The translations under genes and the position numbers were made by a program. The notes beneath the pieces were generated by a model. The model worked only from the letters and a program-made list of their open reading frames with translations, ran no database searches and was not told the origin of the DNA. From positions 146,123,429-146,187,428 of the forward strand of contig CM066314.1 of NCBI GenBank assembly GCA_033807775.1: 64,000 bases of DNA, written 5' to 3'. The DNA is from Saussurea involucrata. Taxonomy: Eukaryota; Streptophyta; Magnoliopsida; Asterales; Asteraceae. Every line of letters begins with the position of its first letter. Within the stretch, counting starts at the first letter, position 1. Of this stretch, positions 11,911 through 22,983 are shown in pieces.

Positions 11911-14900
11911 TCACTGAAGATTACACATGCCAAGTTCACTTATTAGGAAATTGAACCTGGCTTCATCTAAGGGTTTTGTGAACAGATCAGCAAGCTGTAG
12001 ATCAGTGGGAATGAAATGCAGCTCAATGTCACCTTTTGAGATGTGATCCCTGATGAAATGATATCTGATGTCTATGTGTTTTGATCTGGAATGAAGAACA
12101 GGATTGTTTGCAATAGCTATTGCACTTGAATTGTCACACAGAATGGGAATCTTTGAGTAGATTTGATTGTAATCCCGAAGTTGATTTTTCATCTACCGGA
12201 TCTGAGCACAGCAACTTCCAGCAGCAACATATTTAGCCTCAGCAGTTGATGTTGAGACTGAGTTCTGTTTCTTGCTGGACCAGCTTACTAATTTTCCACC
12301 AAGAAGTTGGCAGCTACCTGTGGTACTCTTTCTATCATTCTTGGAACCTGCATAATCTGAATTTGAATACCCAATTAGTTCAAAACCTGAGTCTTTGGGA
12401 TACCAAATACCCAGATTCAAGGTACCTTTGAGATACCGAAAAATCCGTTTTACAGCGACCAAATGAGATTCTTTTGGATTGGCTTGAAAATGGGCACACA
12501 GAAAAGTAGCAAACATAATATTCGGTTTGCTAGCAGTTAAATACAGGAGAGAGCCAATCATCCCTCGATAATTGGACACATCAACAGATTGACCATTCAG
12601 ATCAGCATGAAGTTTCAAAGGTGGTGCCATGGGAGTTTTCATAGGAGAGCTATCTAAAAATTTGAATTTCTTTAGAAGGTTACGAATATATTTACTTTGA
12701 TTTATAAAAATCCCTTCTAAAGATTGTTTGACCTGAAGGCCCAAAAAGAATGTAAGCTCTCCCATCATACTCATTTCATATTCACTCATCATGAGTGTAG
12801 CAAACTCATCACATAGTGATTCATCAGTGGCACCAAAAATGATGTCATCAACATAGATTTGAACAAGAATGAGATTACCTGAGGTTTTCTTGATAAAGAG
12901 AGTGTTGTCAATTTTACCTCTGGAATAACCATGCTTTAGAAGAAAAATAGCAAGAGTGTCATACCAAGCACGTGGAGCTTGCTTGAGACCATAGAGAGCC
13001 TTGTCTAATCTATACACATAGTCTGGATGAGTTGGATCTTCAAAGCCAGGTGGTTGTTTCACATAGACTTCCTCTGCAAGTTCCCCATTGAGGAAAGCAC
13101 TTTTGACATCCATCTGAAAGACCCTGAAATTTCGGTAGGCAGCATGAGCCAGAAAGATTCTTATGGCTTCAAGTCTTGCAACAGGGGCAAATGTTTCATC
13201 ATAGTCAATGCCCTCTTCCTGTCGGTATCCTTGAGCAACCTGTCTGGCCTTGTTTCTGATAACTGTACCTTCTTCATCCATTTTATTTCTGAAGATCCAT
13301 TTGGTTCCAATGATTGTCTTCTTTGGAGGTCTGGGAACCAATCTCCAAACTTTGTTTCTCTCAAATTGAGAAAGCTCTTCTTGCATGGCAGTGATCCAAC
13401 AGGGATCTGCTAGAGCTTCATCAATCTTCTTGGGTTCAATACGAGAGAGAAAGTTCATATAGAGACAAATATTTCCAACTCCTCTGTGAGTTTGGACACC
13501 AGCTTGTTGATCACCAATGATTTGATCAATGGGGTGATCTTTGGTCCATTTTGTGGCAGGGGGTAAAGGTGATGGAATATTTTGTGTGAGGTGAGTTGAT
13601 GTAGTGGGATCAGAGGTTCGGTGGAGAGCAGAATTTTCGGTGGTAGAAGCAGGATCGGTGGAAGGTTGTGATTCGGTGGCATGGTAAACATCGGTGGAAG
13701 GATGTATATCGGTGGGAGTATTCGTGTCGGTAGGGAGATGGTCAATTTCGGTAGAAGAGGTGTGTGGCACTAAGGAAGGTGACCCAACTTGGTTATTTGG
13801 AAGATAGGGATTTAAAGGAATGGAAGATGCATCGGTGGGAGTAACTATGGGAGCATCACCTATGCATGAGGAAATCCACCTGTGTAATTCATTATCATCG
13901 TTTGAAAGAGATGATGATCTTAGGTCATCAAATTTGACATGAACAGACTCATCAATGCATTTTCTCTTGAGATTGTACACACGATAAGCTTTGGAGGATA
14001 GAGAGTATCCAACAAAGATTCCTTCATCAGCTTTGGGATCAAACTTCCCAAGATTGTCACGATCATTTAGAATAAAGCATACACAGCCAAAAACATGAAG
14101 AAAGCCAATATTTGGTTTTCTGCCATGGAAAACTTCATATGGGGTTTTATCATGTCTTTTGGATATCACGGACCTATTTTGGGTAAAGCAAGCAGTATTA
14201 ACAGCTTCAGCCCAGAAATAGGTAGGCAGGTTTGATTCACTAAGCATGGATCTTGCAGCCTCACATAGGGTTCTGTTTTTCCTTTCCACCACTCCATTTT
14301 GCTGAGGAGTCCTGACTGCAGAGAAGTTTTGAGAAATTCCTTTCTCATTGAAGAAGTCTTCGAGAGCACTGTTTCTGAATTCAGTGCCATTGTCACTTCT
14401 CACCGAACGTACAAGTTGTCCATTAAGAACTTCATTTTTCTTGACAAAGTTGATGATTTCTTCAGTTGCATCACTTTTATACCTGAGAAAAGACACCCAA
14501 GTATATCTAGTAAATTCATCAACAATTACAAGAATGTACCTTTTGCCTCCTAGACTAGGAGTGTTGACTGGTCCACATAGGTCCATGTGCAGCATCTGTA
14601 AAGGAAGAGTAATGGAAGATTATTGCTTGGTCTTGAAGGAAGTTTTGGTGAGCTTCCCTTTTTCACATGCATCACACAGCTTCTCTTTGACAAAATTCAA
14701 CTTTGGCATGCCAGTCACCAGTTCTTTGTTTGAGATTTTATGGAGAGTTTTAAAATTTAGATGAGAAAGACGTTTATGCCACAACCAGTTCTTTTTTGTT
14801 GTGTCATCTGACACAAAGCAGACATTGGATAAACCATTATTTTGTCCCATATCTATGATGTAGACATTCTCCATTCCTTTTCCGAACAGGACCACTTTCA

Positions 14901-15207
14901 TGTTGTTGTCAACGACAGTACAGATACAAAGTTCAAAGATAACTTTATATCTTAGATCACACAGCTGACTAATACTGAGGAGATTGTGCATGAGACCTTC
15001 AACAAGTGCCACTTTATTGAAGGTGACATACCCGTTGGTGAGAGTTCCGTATCCTTTGGTGTAGCCTCTTGAATTGTCTCCAGAAGTTACAGAAGGACCC
15101 TTTCCAGACACATAGATGATAAGAAGAGATTTATTTCCTGTCATGTGGCGTGAGCACCCACTATCCAGATACCTTATATGATGGTGCTCAAAAACCTGCA
15201 TGCACAT
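11911..15207 (-). pseudogene. E2 pol (protease-integrase-RT-RNase H), two nonsense codons
   Basis: Pol makes and inserts the cDNA. Protease DSG sits at about 15165 (YLDSGCSRHMTG). GAG-pre-integrase zinc residues are in WLWHKRLSHLNF and CDACEKGK. The integrase core has LHMDLCGP, VRSDNGTEF and GVVERKNRTL. RT covers about 13350-12600 with QMDVKSAFLNG and the active-site YVDD (about 12850). RNase H has DRKSTTGSCQLLGG, STAEAKYVAAG and the C-terminal KHIDIRYHFIRDH. The frame is interrupted by TAA at 14620, before the integrase core, and by a Trp-to-TAG change at 12193 within RNase H. Otherwise about 1,100 codons are open. Pol is in the -1 frame relative to gag, with 32 nt of intron-like sequence between the gag-terminal WV and the protease. 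Confidence 0.92.
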
Positions 15208-15227
15208 ATAAATTAGTTCTTAGGTAC
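15196..15227 (-). other. E2 gag/pol junction, 32-nt intron-like motif
   Basis: On the minus strand: Trp codon, GTACCTAAG, ACTAAT (its TAA is the gag stop), then TGCATGCAG, after which the protease frame is open. Removal would fuse gag to pol in phase 0. At 32 nt it is shorter than normal plant introns, so frameshifting or reinitiation are alternatives. The same layout occurs in E3 (35 nt) and E1 (592 nt). Confidence 0.45.
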
Positions 15228-17759
15228 CCATTTGGTGGTGGGTCCTTTGGGGTTAGAAGATGAAGAGTCCTTAGGTTTGGTTCTGTCCATTCTGTCCTTT
15301 GGACAATCCTTTGCAAGATGAAAGGTGTCCCCACAATTATAACACTTTCTGTAGATAAAAGTCTTTTTGGGTTTTTGCAATTTCTTTTTTCCTTTTAGTT
15401 TTCCTATGACGTCTATTTGAATAGCTTTAGGACCAAAGGATGAGATGAGAGGAGGAAAACTTAAAATTCCATTTCCCGAGGTGGAAGCAAATTTTGACCG
15501 ATTTCTTGAGGAATTTTCGAAATGATCTTTTCCATGGACTGAGGATTTTCTTTTCAAAGTGAGATCGGTGGGGAAATCGGTGGTCATTGCGAGGCTTACA
15601 GATCGGGGAAGAAAATGCGGCTTAGATTTTGAAGAGTTAGAAGATGAGGCTTCATCAATGGTTAAATCCTTCAAAAGATCATGGATGTGTTTTGAGACAT
15701 CATTGGAATCCTCTTTTTCCAAGGTTTGAACAGATGTAGATTCTTTAGCTTTTATAAACATTCCAAACTTTAAGGCTTCACCTAGATCTAGAGAGTTTAA
15801 AGAAATGAAATCACATGAGCTTGAATCAGAGGCATCATCCCATACACTTGAGGTAGGGACAAGAGCTTGAGAAGAGGTGTCAGGAATGATTTTACCAAAA
15901 CCCAATCCAAAATTACTGTTACCACCGATTTGATCTTGAAAGATTTGTTCAAGATGTTTAGAGGAACTTGTCCATTTTCTAATAACCTCTTGTTCTCTTT
16001 TTAGTTTCTTGAAAATCTTATTTTTCTCTTTTGAAATCATGTGATTTATAGTTTTCAGATCCTCAAGCTCAGCTTTGATTTCCTCAAACTTTTCAAGTTT
16101 AGACATGCAGATTTCAAGTTGAGAGGTGAGGTTCTTAACTTGAACATGTTTTCTTTTCTTGCTATCCTTGACAGAATAAAAGTCTTTAGTTAAAGATTCA
16201 TAAGCATCAATCTTTTCATTATCAGTCATCTCATTAAAAGGGTGTACCTGAGAATATGATGTCGAGTACCCAGTTGACACCAGAGCCATTGGAGAGGTAG
16301 CTTTTTCAGAATCTTCCATATCTTCAGATATGGCCATGAAGCACATGTTAGGAGAATCACTGTCAGAAGTGTCTTCTTCATCCCAATCATGAGTTTCTGC
16401 CATGAGACCTTTTCCTTTTCTTAGAAGACTTTCACTTCTTTCTTTCTCTTTCTTGTATTTTGCCTTGTATTTCTCAGCACGTTCCTGATGGTATTGAGGA
16501 GATGATTGAGAATCTTTCTTGGAAAAGTTTGATTTGAAAGAATTATTTCTGGGTTTCTCATTCTTGGAAGAATATTTGTCAGAAGATGGATTCCTAGATT
16601 TAGTAACACGTTTTCTCCTACACTCAGAAGCAAAGTGTCCTTTCTTGCCACAGTTAAAACACTCTTCATTGGACTTATCAGAAGGAGTCTTGGAGGATGA
16701 AGGTTTTCTGAAATTTTTGGATTTGTTGAAAGGACGAGACTTGTTCTTGAAACCAGCCATCATAGCCATTTCATCAGACAACTGCTCAACCATGATTTCC
16801 TCACCTTCATCATCAGCATCACTTAGGTATGCCTTCGTTTGGTGGGTAGAGTTGTTTTGGCTGTCATTGTCAGAGTCTGATGAAGGATAGGTGATTCTAG
16901 GAACATTTTGAGTTTTCTTGGAACTTTCACTAACAAGAGCTATGGAAGAGCTCTTTATCTCTTTGATGAAAGATTTCCTTTGTAGCTTGGTTTGTTCAAA
17001 ATTGTAGAGAGTTCCATACAAAACAGTTAAGGGCATGAACTCAAGGTCCTTGGTAGTCTTTATGCAAGTGCATATATTTTCCCAAAATTCTGGGAGACAA
17101 TCCATAAACTTGCATAAAACATCCTCATTATCATAGACTCTGCCCAATAACTTGAGATCATTTAAAAGAGAGTTGAAACGATTATAGTAGCTAGGAAGAG
17201 ATTCACCTTTTTCATAAGCAAAGAGTTCATACTTTCTAATGAGAGTAATCTTTTTGCTTTTCTTCACTTCCTCTATACCTTCGTACAGAACACACAGAGT
17301 GGTCCACATCTCTTTAGCAGTTTCAAAGTTAACCAGAGAGTGATAGACTTCATCAGGAAGTGAGAGTGCAATGATTGCTCTAAGTTTAGAGTCAAGAGTA
17401 ACCATACGTTTTTCCTCATCAGTATATTTCTTAGGATTTTTGAGGATATAACGACCAGTAGCTTTAGATTTCTCTTTGTCAGAAGGCTCAGAGTCATCAG
17501 AGTCACTAGAGTCCTCCTTATCAGCGGTTTCTTTACCAGGCCTCTGCGTTTCATAGCGAGCCCAGACTCTAGGGATAATAGGTCCCTCTTTGAGAATGGT
17601 TGGATATCTAGTATCAACTCCTTCCATGAATAGCATCATACGGCTTTTCCAAAGAGAAAAGTTGTTAGGGTTAAACTTAGGAGGTTTGGTAATGGAGCCA
17701 TTCTCAGAAAAGTTGTTTTGAACAGAGTTTTCAAAAGTATAAGAGGATGAGGCAGCCAT
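15213..17759 (-). CDS. E2 gag polyprotein, 848 aa, intact
   Basis: The structural protein of the virus-like particle. It starts at ATG 17759, only 31 nt from the PBS, with MAASSSYTFENSVQNNF. Residues about 30-280 carry the copia Gag fold (FSLWKSRMMLFMEG; LPDEVYHSL; MWTTLC; YNRFNSLLNDLK). An acidic Ser/Asp stretch inserted near residue 85 is unusual. A CCHC knuckle lies near residue 366 (CFNCGKKGHFASEC), a coiled coil near 530-610, and a second knuckle near residue 805 (CYNCGDTFHLAKDC). The end is TKWVPKN. Two knuckles separated by a long linker and a length near 850 aa are larger than most copia Gags and fit Sirevirus. No stops, in contrast to E1 and E3 gag. Confidence 0.92.
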   Translation of the reverse strand: MAASSSYTFENSVQNNFSENGSITKPPKFNPNNFSLWKSRMMLFMEGVDTRYPTILKEGPIIPRVWARYETQRPGKETADKEDSSDSDDSEPSDKEKSKATGRYILKNPKKYTDEEKRMVTLDSKLRAIIALSLPDEVYHSLVNFETAKEMWTTLCVLYEGIEEVKKSKKITLIRKYELFAYEKGESLPSYYNRFNSLLNDLKLLGRVYDNEDVLCKFMDCLPEFWENICTCIKTTKDLEFMPLTVLYGTLYNFEQTKLQRKSFIKEIKSSSIALVSESSKKTQNVPRITYPSSDSDNDSQNNSTHQTKAYLSDADDEGEEIMVEQLSDEMAMMAGFKNKSRPFNKSKNFRKPSSSKTPSDKSNEECFNCGKKGHFASECRRKRVTKSRNPSSDKYSSKNEKPRNNSFKSNFSKKDSQSSPQYHQERAEKYKAKYKKEKERSESLLRKGKGLMAETHDWDEEDTSDSDSPNMCFMAISEDMEDSEKATSPMALVSTGYSTSYSQVHPFNEMTDNEKIDAYESLTKDFYSVKDSKKRKHVQVKNLTSQLEICMSKLEKFEEIKAELEDLKTINHMISKEKNKIFKKLKREQEVIRKWTSSSKHLEQIFQDQIGGNSNFGLGFGKIIPDTSSQALVPTSSVWDDASDSSSCDFISLNSLDLGEALKFGMFIKAKESTSVQTLEKEDSNDVSKHIHDLLKDLTIDEASSSNSSKSKPHFLPRSVSLAMTTDFPTDLTLKRKSSVHGKDHFENSSRNRSKFASTSGNGILSFPPLISSFGPKAIQIDVIGKLKGKKKLQKPKKTFIYRKCYNCGDTFHLAKDCPKDRMDRTKPKDSSSSNPKGPTTKWVPKN

Positions 17760-17790
17760 CGCAGATCAAGTTTATGAATTAAACTTTCCT

Positions 17791-17802
17791 GCTCTGATAC
17801 CA
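17791..17802 (-). other. E2 primer-binding site (tRNA-iMet)
   Basis: The minus strand reads TGGTATCAGAGC two bases from the 5' LTR end at 17805. Same primer as E1, E3, E4 and the TRIM. Confidence 0.92.
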
Positions 17803-17804
17803 CT

Positions 17805-18726
17805 TGTTAGTCCCAGATGGCTATAACAAGTATTGTAGAAGGGGGGGGTTGAATACAATACTCAAAATTTTCACAATTTTAATTCTATTATTGAAAAACC
17901 TTCAACAAAAATTACACATAGAAACTAAAGACTGTTGCGGAAAAGAACAGATAAACTATTCTAACAATCTTTCACAAAGTATACTAAACAAAACAACTTA
18001 GAACACTTAGAACAAAGCTATGAAGTTTTTAAGCAATATGGAGATTTCTTACATTGAGAGAGATTTCCAGAAAGCGTGGTTTGCATGGAAACACCTTCTT
18101 CCTTTTATAGTGTGAAAAGGGTATTAAGCAAAAAATGCTTGGGACACTTGTCATCAAGAGATTTGCTTGAGGATGTTGACTTCTGAAAAGTTGATATGTC
18201 TTTATCACCTTTTCCTTGGTACTAGGTATAGAACCCATGCTGAAAGGGACTTTAACTGATAATGGATAAAACGACAAACAGTCACTTTTATCTGGCAAAG
18301 GATATTGTCCCATAATAAATGATCTTCTTGATGTGAATTCCAAGACAATCACACCGATGGTTTTCCACCGATATAATTGATGTTGGGCGTTGAAACCATC
18401 TGCATAGAAAACCATTGAAACAAGGATCCCACCGATTTGGGCATTAAGATCGGTGGGATGTTTCTGCCGACGAGAGGAAGGTCGGTGGAGAGGATGTCCA
18501 CCGATATGTGAGGACACCATCGGTGGACAATGACTTGAATAAATGTTGAGAAGAGTCTTCTTATTTCCACAAAGAGAATATCTTCAAGCTTGGTTTCAGT
18601 TGATCTTCGACTTCACCGAACTGTTGATATCTTGTACAAGTCATTTCAATGAACCATGCTAAAATATTCTAAGTAAGGTATAGAGAGGACATCGGTGAGT
18701 CAATTTCAAATCTCAGTAACCCAACA
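17805..18726 (-). repeat. E2 5' LTR
   Basis: A near-identical partner of 6042-6968 with about 20 differences by eye. It contains the same CCACCGAT/ATCGGTGG cluster (about 18352-18535). Ends TGTTAG and CCAACA. Confidence 0.93.
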
Positions 18727-18731
18727 CAATC
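18727..18731. repeat. Target-site duplication CAATC (right copy) of E2
   Basis: Matches 6037-6041 exactly and abuts the LTR end CCAACA. Confidence 0.92.
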
Positions 18732-18909
18732 CTTCAAGTACAATATAGAAAAATAGAAAGAATATGGAGAGTGTGTGTACTTGAGAGTAAATGGAATGAA
18801 TGACCTAATTAGAAATCTAGGCTAAGCAAACAATATATATACTATGTAACTTAGCAATTACAATAATGGTCCCTCTACATGGTACAACTTGTAATATTAG
18901 GCACTAACA
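18732..18909 (-). repeat. E1 5' LTR, outer part
   Basis: Resumes the LTR cut at 6041 and ends GGCACTAACA, matching the ends of the related LTRs at 22980 (TGTTAGTGC, opposite strand) and 31429 (ACACTAACA). Confidence 0.82.
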
Positions 18910-20255
18910 GTTTGGCAAAAGTAGCTTATAAGCATGTAAAATGATCAAAAAGGACATCTTCAAATAATTATCAATTACAAATTTAATTATGTAATTAAAA
19001 CAAATTTATAACAATATAATATGTTAATTAATACATCCAATGTAATAAAGAAAAATTAAATAATATAATATGCTAATTAAAAGAAATTTAAAACTTATTA
19101 TTGCATATATACTATAACTTTTGAATTTGTTAAAACAAGTTTAGAAAAAAATATTAACTTATGATTTTAAATAACCGTTACATACAATATGAAAAAAATA
19201 ATCAAATAATAATTAAAAAATAATATTAATTGATAATTAAAATATATTTATTAATATTAAAAAATAAATAAATATAATTTATATGAGTAATTAAAATTTA
19301 ATATCAATGTATAATTAAAATTTAATTTGATAATTTTCAGTTAAATTTAATTAATATTAATTCAAATAATAATTAAAAAATAATATTAATTGATAATTAA
19401 AATATATTTATTAATATTAAAAATTAAATAATTATAATTTATATGAGTAACAATAATTCTAAATAATTAAAATTTAATATCAATGTATGATTAAAATTTA
19501 ATTTGATAATTTTCAGTTAATAAATATTAATTTAATTTAAAAAAATATTTATTAATAATAATTAATAGTTAGTAAATAATATTAAGGGGCAATATTAGAA
19601 TATTCACAAAAAGCTGCTGAAACACAACTCTAAGTAGCGTTTCAAAAAGCTAGCTTATAAGGTAGTTTATGGTTATCCAAACATGTACCTCAAAAAAAAG
19701 CTAGCTTATAAGCTAGCTTTTTTTTACCAAGCAATGCCTAAGTTAGCTTATAACTAGCTTATTGATAAGCTACTTGGAGTAACTTATGAGGTGTTTTTTA
19801 CACTCTTTCGGTTATAATCCGCAATAAAATTAATTATTATTATTAATTACAAATAAATATTAATTATTAATAACTATTTATTATAAATAAATAATTATTC
19901 ATAATATTAATTAAAAACTATTAATTTTACCTAATTATACATTATTAACTAATTTTAATTACACAGTAGATACTAATAATAATTATAAATTATTTATAAA
20001 TGTTGTTAGCTATATCAAATATTGATTCAATATATTTAGATATTAATAGACAAATATAACACATAAGTTATATAAAAATTAAAGTTATATTTATTTTATT
20101 TCATAGATAATTAAAATATGCTAACTAATTTTAATAAACTATTTAATTTAATTATTAATTATATCTAAAAAGTATTAATTAATTAGGATATGTGAGGTTG
20201 GCCAATTTAGTTATTATTCATATTATATGTAATGGTTTTTAAAATAATAGATTAA
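18910..20255. other. AT-rich intergenic DNA with MITE pieces
   Basis: Very AT-rich, with words such as TAATTAAAATATATTTATT repeated (19202 and 19372 regions). At 19640-19795 are several copies of AGCTAGCTTATAAGC, the palindromic core of a common plant hAT-like MITE type. TTTGGCAAA at 18911 followed by CTTATAAGCATGTAAAATG has an inverted partner at about 23790-23898. No gene seen. Confidence 0.4.
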
Positions 20256-20290
20256 CTAGTGATCCGGCCCGCGCGTTGCGCAGAGTTTCA
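20256..20290 (-). mobile_element. Helitron-like 3' end
   Basis: On the minus strand: a GC hairpin (GCGCAACGCGC), about ten bases, then CACTAG followed by T. A short GC hairpin shortly before a CTRR end, inserted between A and T, is the known signature of Helitron 3' ends. The body would extend to the right; I did not find a 5' TC end or a Rep/helicase gene. Confidence 0.45.
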
Positions 20291-21438
20291 AAAACATTAT
20301 ATGAAAAAATTTAAGCTTTTTTTATAGATCCTTTTCATTTTTTCTTGTATTAATAAACTATATTGCAAGTTATTGAGTGTTGTTATCATCATCTGATGCT
20401 TCGTGATTGTGCAATGGATGATCACCAACGATAACCAAATCGAAATAATAAACAATTTCAAGAAGGTTTGAGGATGATAGTAACATTCAACATTGCTAAC
20501 CATATAAATAATAAATAATAACAAAGATGGGCTTACTTGTAGAAAAAATACGGGTTAAGTTTAGCAACTAAAAACACAAAATAAAAATAAGCTAAGCGTA
20601 TCTTGTAGAAGCTTTTTGTTTGTTCTTATTTGTTCTTCAAACCCCCTTTTCAATGATTTAGCCCGTCACCAAGAAACTTGCGGTCAACATTGTTCAATAA
20701 TAGAAACCAATTTAATTATTCGTCTATATGAATAACCAATCAAAGATAATCTCTTGTCGAACCTTCTTGCCGAGAGCTGGATATACACGATGTTTTATCA
20801 TCATGGTCAGAAATAAATAGTTGCAAATAAATATGGAACTGGTTTAAGTGACATGGTTCACGATGTCGAACCATATCAGATTTGAAACAATGGAATTATT
20901 TGTTGGTGTTAGGAACAGTTAAGTAACAACAAAGTTGAGTAATGGCATTGATATCAGGCTCATTAATCTCAATAAAAACAACACTAATATTGGCTTTGGC
21001 TGAAAAACATGAGTCAAACTTAAAAATATCAATTCTAAAAATGAATTACATGTATTTAAGTAAAGTAAAACATTAACACATCCATCCAAGCATGTTCATG
21101 CATATGCATATTCAAGTATTTCATAGCCAAAGGTTCCCACTCATGCAAAATTCAAACACTTAATAGACAAATAATGTGTTTGAGGTATGTGAATATTGAG
21201 GATTATAATGTGATATATATAGGTTAAGTTGTTGTCAGGAACAATTGAGGAACCATGTTATAGGAAGCTCAAAATCCAATAAAGCACCTAGTAAATGTAT
21301 TAATGTTATCATGTTCGACTAATCGTTATTCGAATAATTCATAAAAGTATAAAAATAACCTCTTTTGTAGAAGGGAGTATGTTTTGACATGAAATGGATA
21401 TATCCATATATCTACTCAAATATATGAGATGGTAAAAT
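20291..21438. other. No gene recognised
   Basis: Mixed-composition sequence, possibly the body of a non-autonomous Helitron with its 3' end at 20256. All frames are short. No repeat family recognised. Confidence 0.3.
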
Positions 21439-21598
21439 ATGGCAAAAATCTATACCGAAAAAGGGTTCACGTGGACGTATTGGTTCACGTAAGAGTACAC
21501 GTAAAATACCAAAGGGGGTTATTCATATTCAAGCAAGTTTCAATAATACCATTGTGACTGTTACAGATGTACGGGGCAAGTGGTTTCTTGGTCCTCCA
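21439..21598 (+). pseudogene. rps11: Plastid rps11 5' fragment in nuclear DNA (NUPT)
   Basis: The sequence ATGGCAAAA..TCTATACCG, then GGACGTATTGGTTCACGTAA, AAAATACCAAAGG and ATTCAAGCAAGTTTCAATAA, follows the start of the chloroplast rps11 gene (small-subunit ribosomal protein S11: IPKGVIH, QASFNNTIVTVTDVRG) up to the VSWSS region. The reading frame is broken early: an extra A after ATGGCAAAA and a deletion before GGACGTATT. Sequence after about 21598 does not match. As the flanks are nuclear repeat DNA, this is a decayed plastid insertion and not a functional gene. Confidence 0.85.
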
Positions 21599-22882
21599 AC
21601 CCCGAATTATGGGTTTCGGATTTTAGATTGCTTCGGGTTCGAGTTGGTCGGGTTTTGGGTATTGATATATGCAAAACGTATATACATTCAATCAGTTTTG
21701 ATGATGAAATCGATAATAGGTTTAGAAATTTGAAAAGTATGGCAAAATATGATTTAGGATTTTCAATAAGATAATTATATTTATATAATACTTTAAATTA
21801 TATATATGTATATATCGGGTTTTCGGACAGGTTGGGTGGCCAAAAACCATACCAAACCCGAACCTAAATATCTCTCAAAAAGTCGGGTTTCTGATTTTCG
21901 GATTTCGAGGCATTTTGATTTGTCACAAACACCTCACTTTCAATTGGTTCCGGGTCGGGTTTTGCACACCCCTAGTTCAAGCAATTCCATTCAACCTTTC
22001 ATTCATTCTTTAGTATAAACTTCGACCTGGATAACAATAATATTTTGCGAATAAACAAACGACGGTTACAATGTTGATCAATACATGATCTACACGAATA
22101 CGCAAATTTCTCTTTTGGATGTCAAGAATCCACAAGTATCTAGTAAAAGATGGAAAGTAGATTACCGATTTCTTCCCAAATTGTGTTTCACACCCCGCTT
22201 AGATCTCATCCTTTTAACATCCTTCCAATTCCTTGTGAATGGAAAACGATGCCATTCTTGTGCTCTCTAGAAACCCATGTAGAATCCTCCACAATTATAA
22301 TCATCAATAATCGTCGATGTCTCTCCTTTGATTTAGCATGTAATACGATAAGGATTTTCTGATGTGCAAAATCCTGTAAACCGACAAACAAAGACAAAAC
22401 CTTATAATTAATAAAAAAAGACCTAAATTAGTTGCAATATTCATTGATTCCTCTTCATAAGGGCTTTGTGTAGAGAGAGAGAGAGGGAGAGAGAGAATAT
22501 AAATCCGTTAAAGAAACTTACATTGTTATGGGAGGGATACCATGTTTGAGTATAAAAGAAAAAAAGAGACATACTTGTGACTTGTGAGGAAGTTAATATG
22601 TTTTAAGACAATTAAATATTTTACAATTGAGTGATAAGAGATGGATAGATGAAGAGGTGGATAAGATAAATGAATTGCAATAAACAATGACTTCAAAACC
22701 TACAATGGTAATTGAAAAGTTTGGAGTTAAGCCTAAAATTAATTGTTATTTACAAAATTACAAAATTGTAAAACAAAATAACAATAAATATAGGGTGGGA
22801 AAAGTTGAGTTAAGGAGAAAAAAGATAAAAGGGGTTCTAGGCATGAGAAGATGCCACGTCACTACACGTGGTTTTTGTTTTA
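21599..22882. other. Degenerate intergenic DNA with GGGTTTCGGG-rich repeat remnant
   Basis: From about 21601 to 21975 the words GGGTTTCGG and CGGGTTTTG recur and the stretch ends GGGTTTTGCACACCCCTAG, which resembles ends of non-autonomous hAT elements (inverted, CTAGGGGTGTGCA). No coding region supported from 21976 to 22882. Confidence 0.3.
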
Positions 22883-22947
22883 ATATATATATATATATAT
22901 ATATATTGATGTAGATTTCTTCTAATTTCTTTTAATAAATTCAAAAT

Positions 22948-22979
<32 letters not shown>
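22883..22979. repeat. (TA)n microsatellites
   Basis: Two TA runs (about 22883-22907 and 22950-22979) flank about 45 bp of unique sequence. The second is the target of the solo LTR that starts at 22980. Confidence 0.85.

Positions 22980-22983
<4 letters not shown>

Larger units (their letters stand above)
6042..18726 (-). mobile_element. E2: complete Sirevirus-type Ty1/copia retrotransposon
   Basis: A 12,685-bp unit with two LTRs (922 and 927 bp), tRNA-iMet PBS, gag with two CCHC knuckles, pol in copia order (protease-integrase-RT-RNase H), an env-like ORF after pol, a PPT, and a 5-bp duplication CAATC. A large gag, an extra ORF after pol and palindromic repeats in the LTR are known marks of the Sirevirus genus. 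It sits inside the 5' LTR of E1 in the same orientation. By hand I count about 20 substitutions between the LTRs (roughly 2 percent), so it is a fairly young insertion. Gag is intact. Pol has two nonsense codons; the env-like ORF has three and one frameshift. Confidence 0.93.

Noticed and set aside
22206..22397. 63-codon minus-strand ORF as a gene fragment
   Set aside because: No recognised motif and no splice context; cannot be supported.
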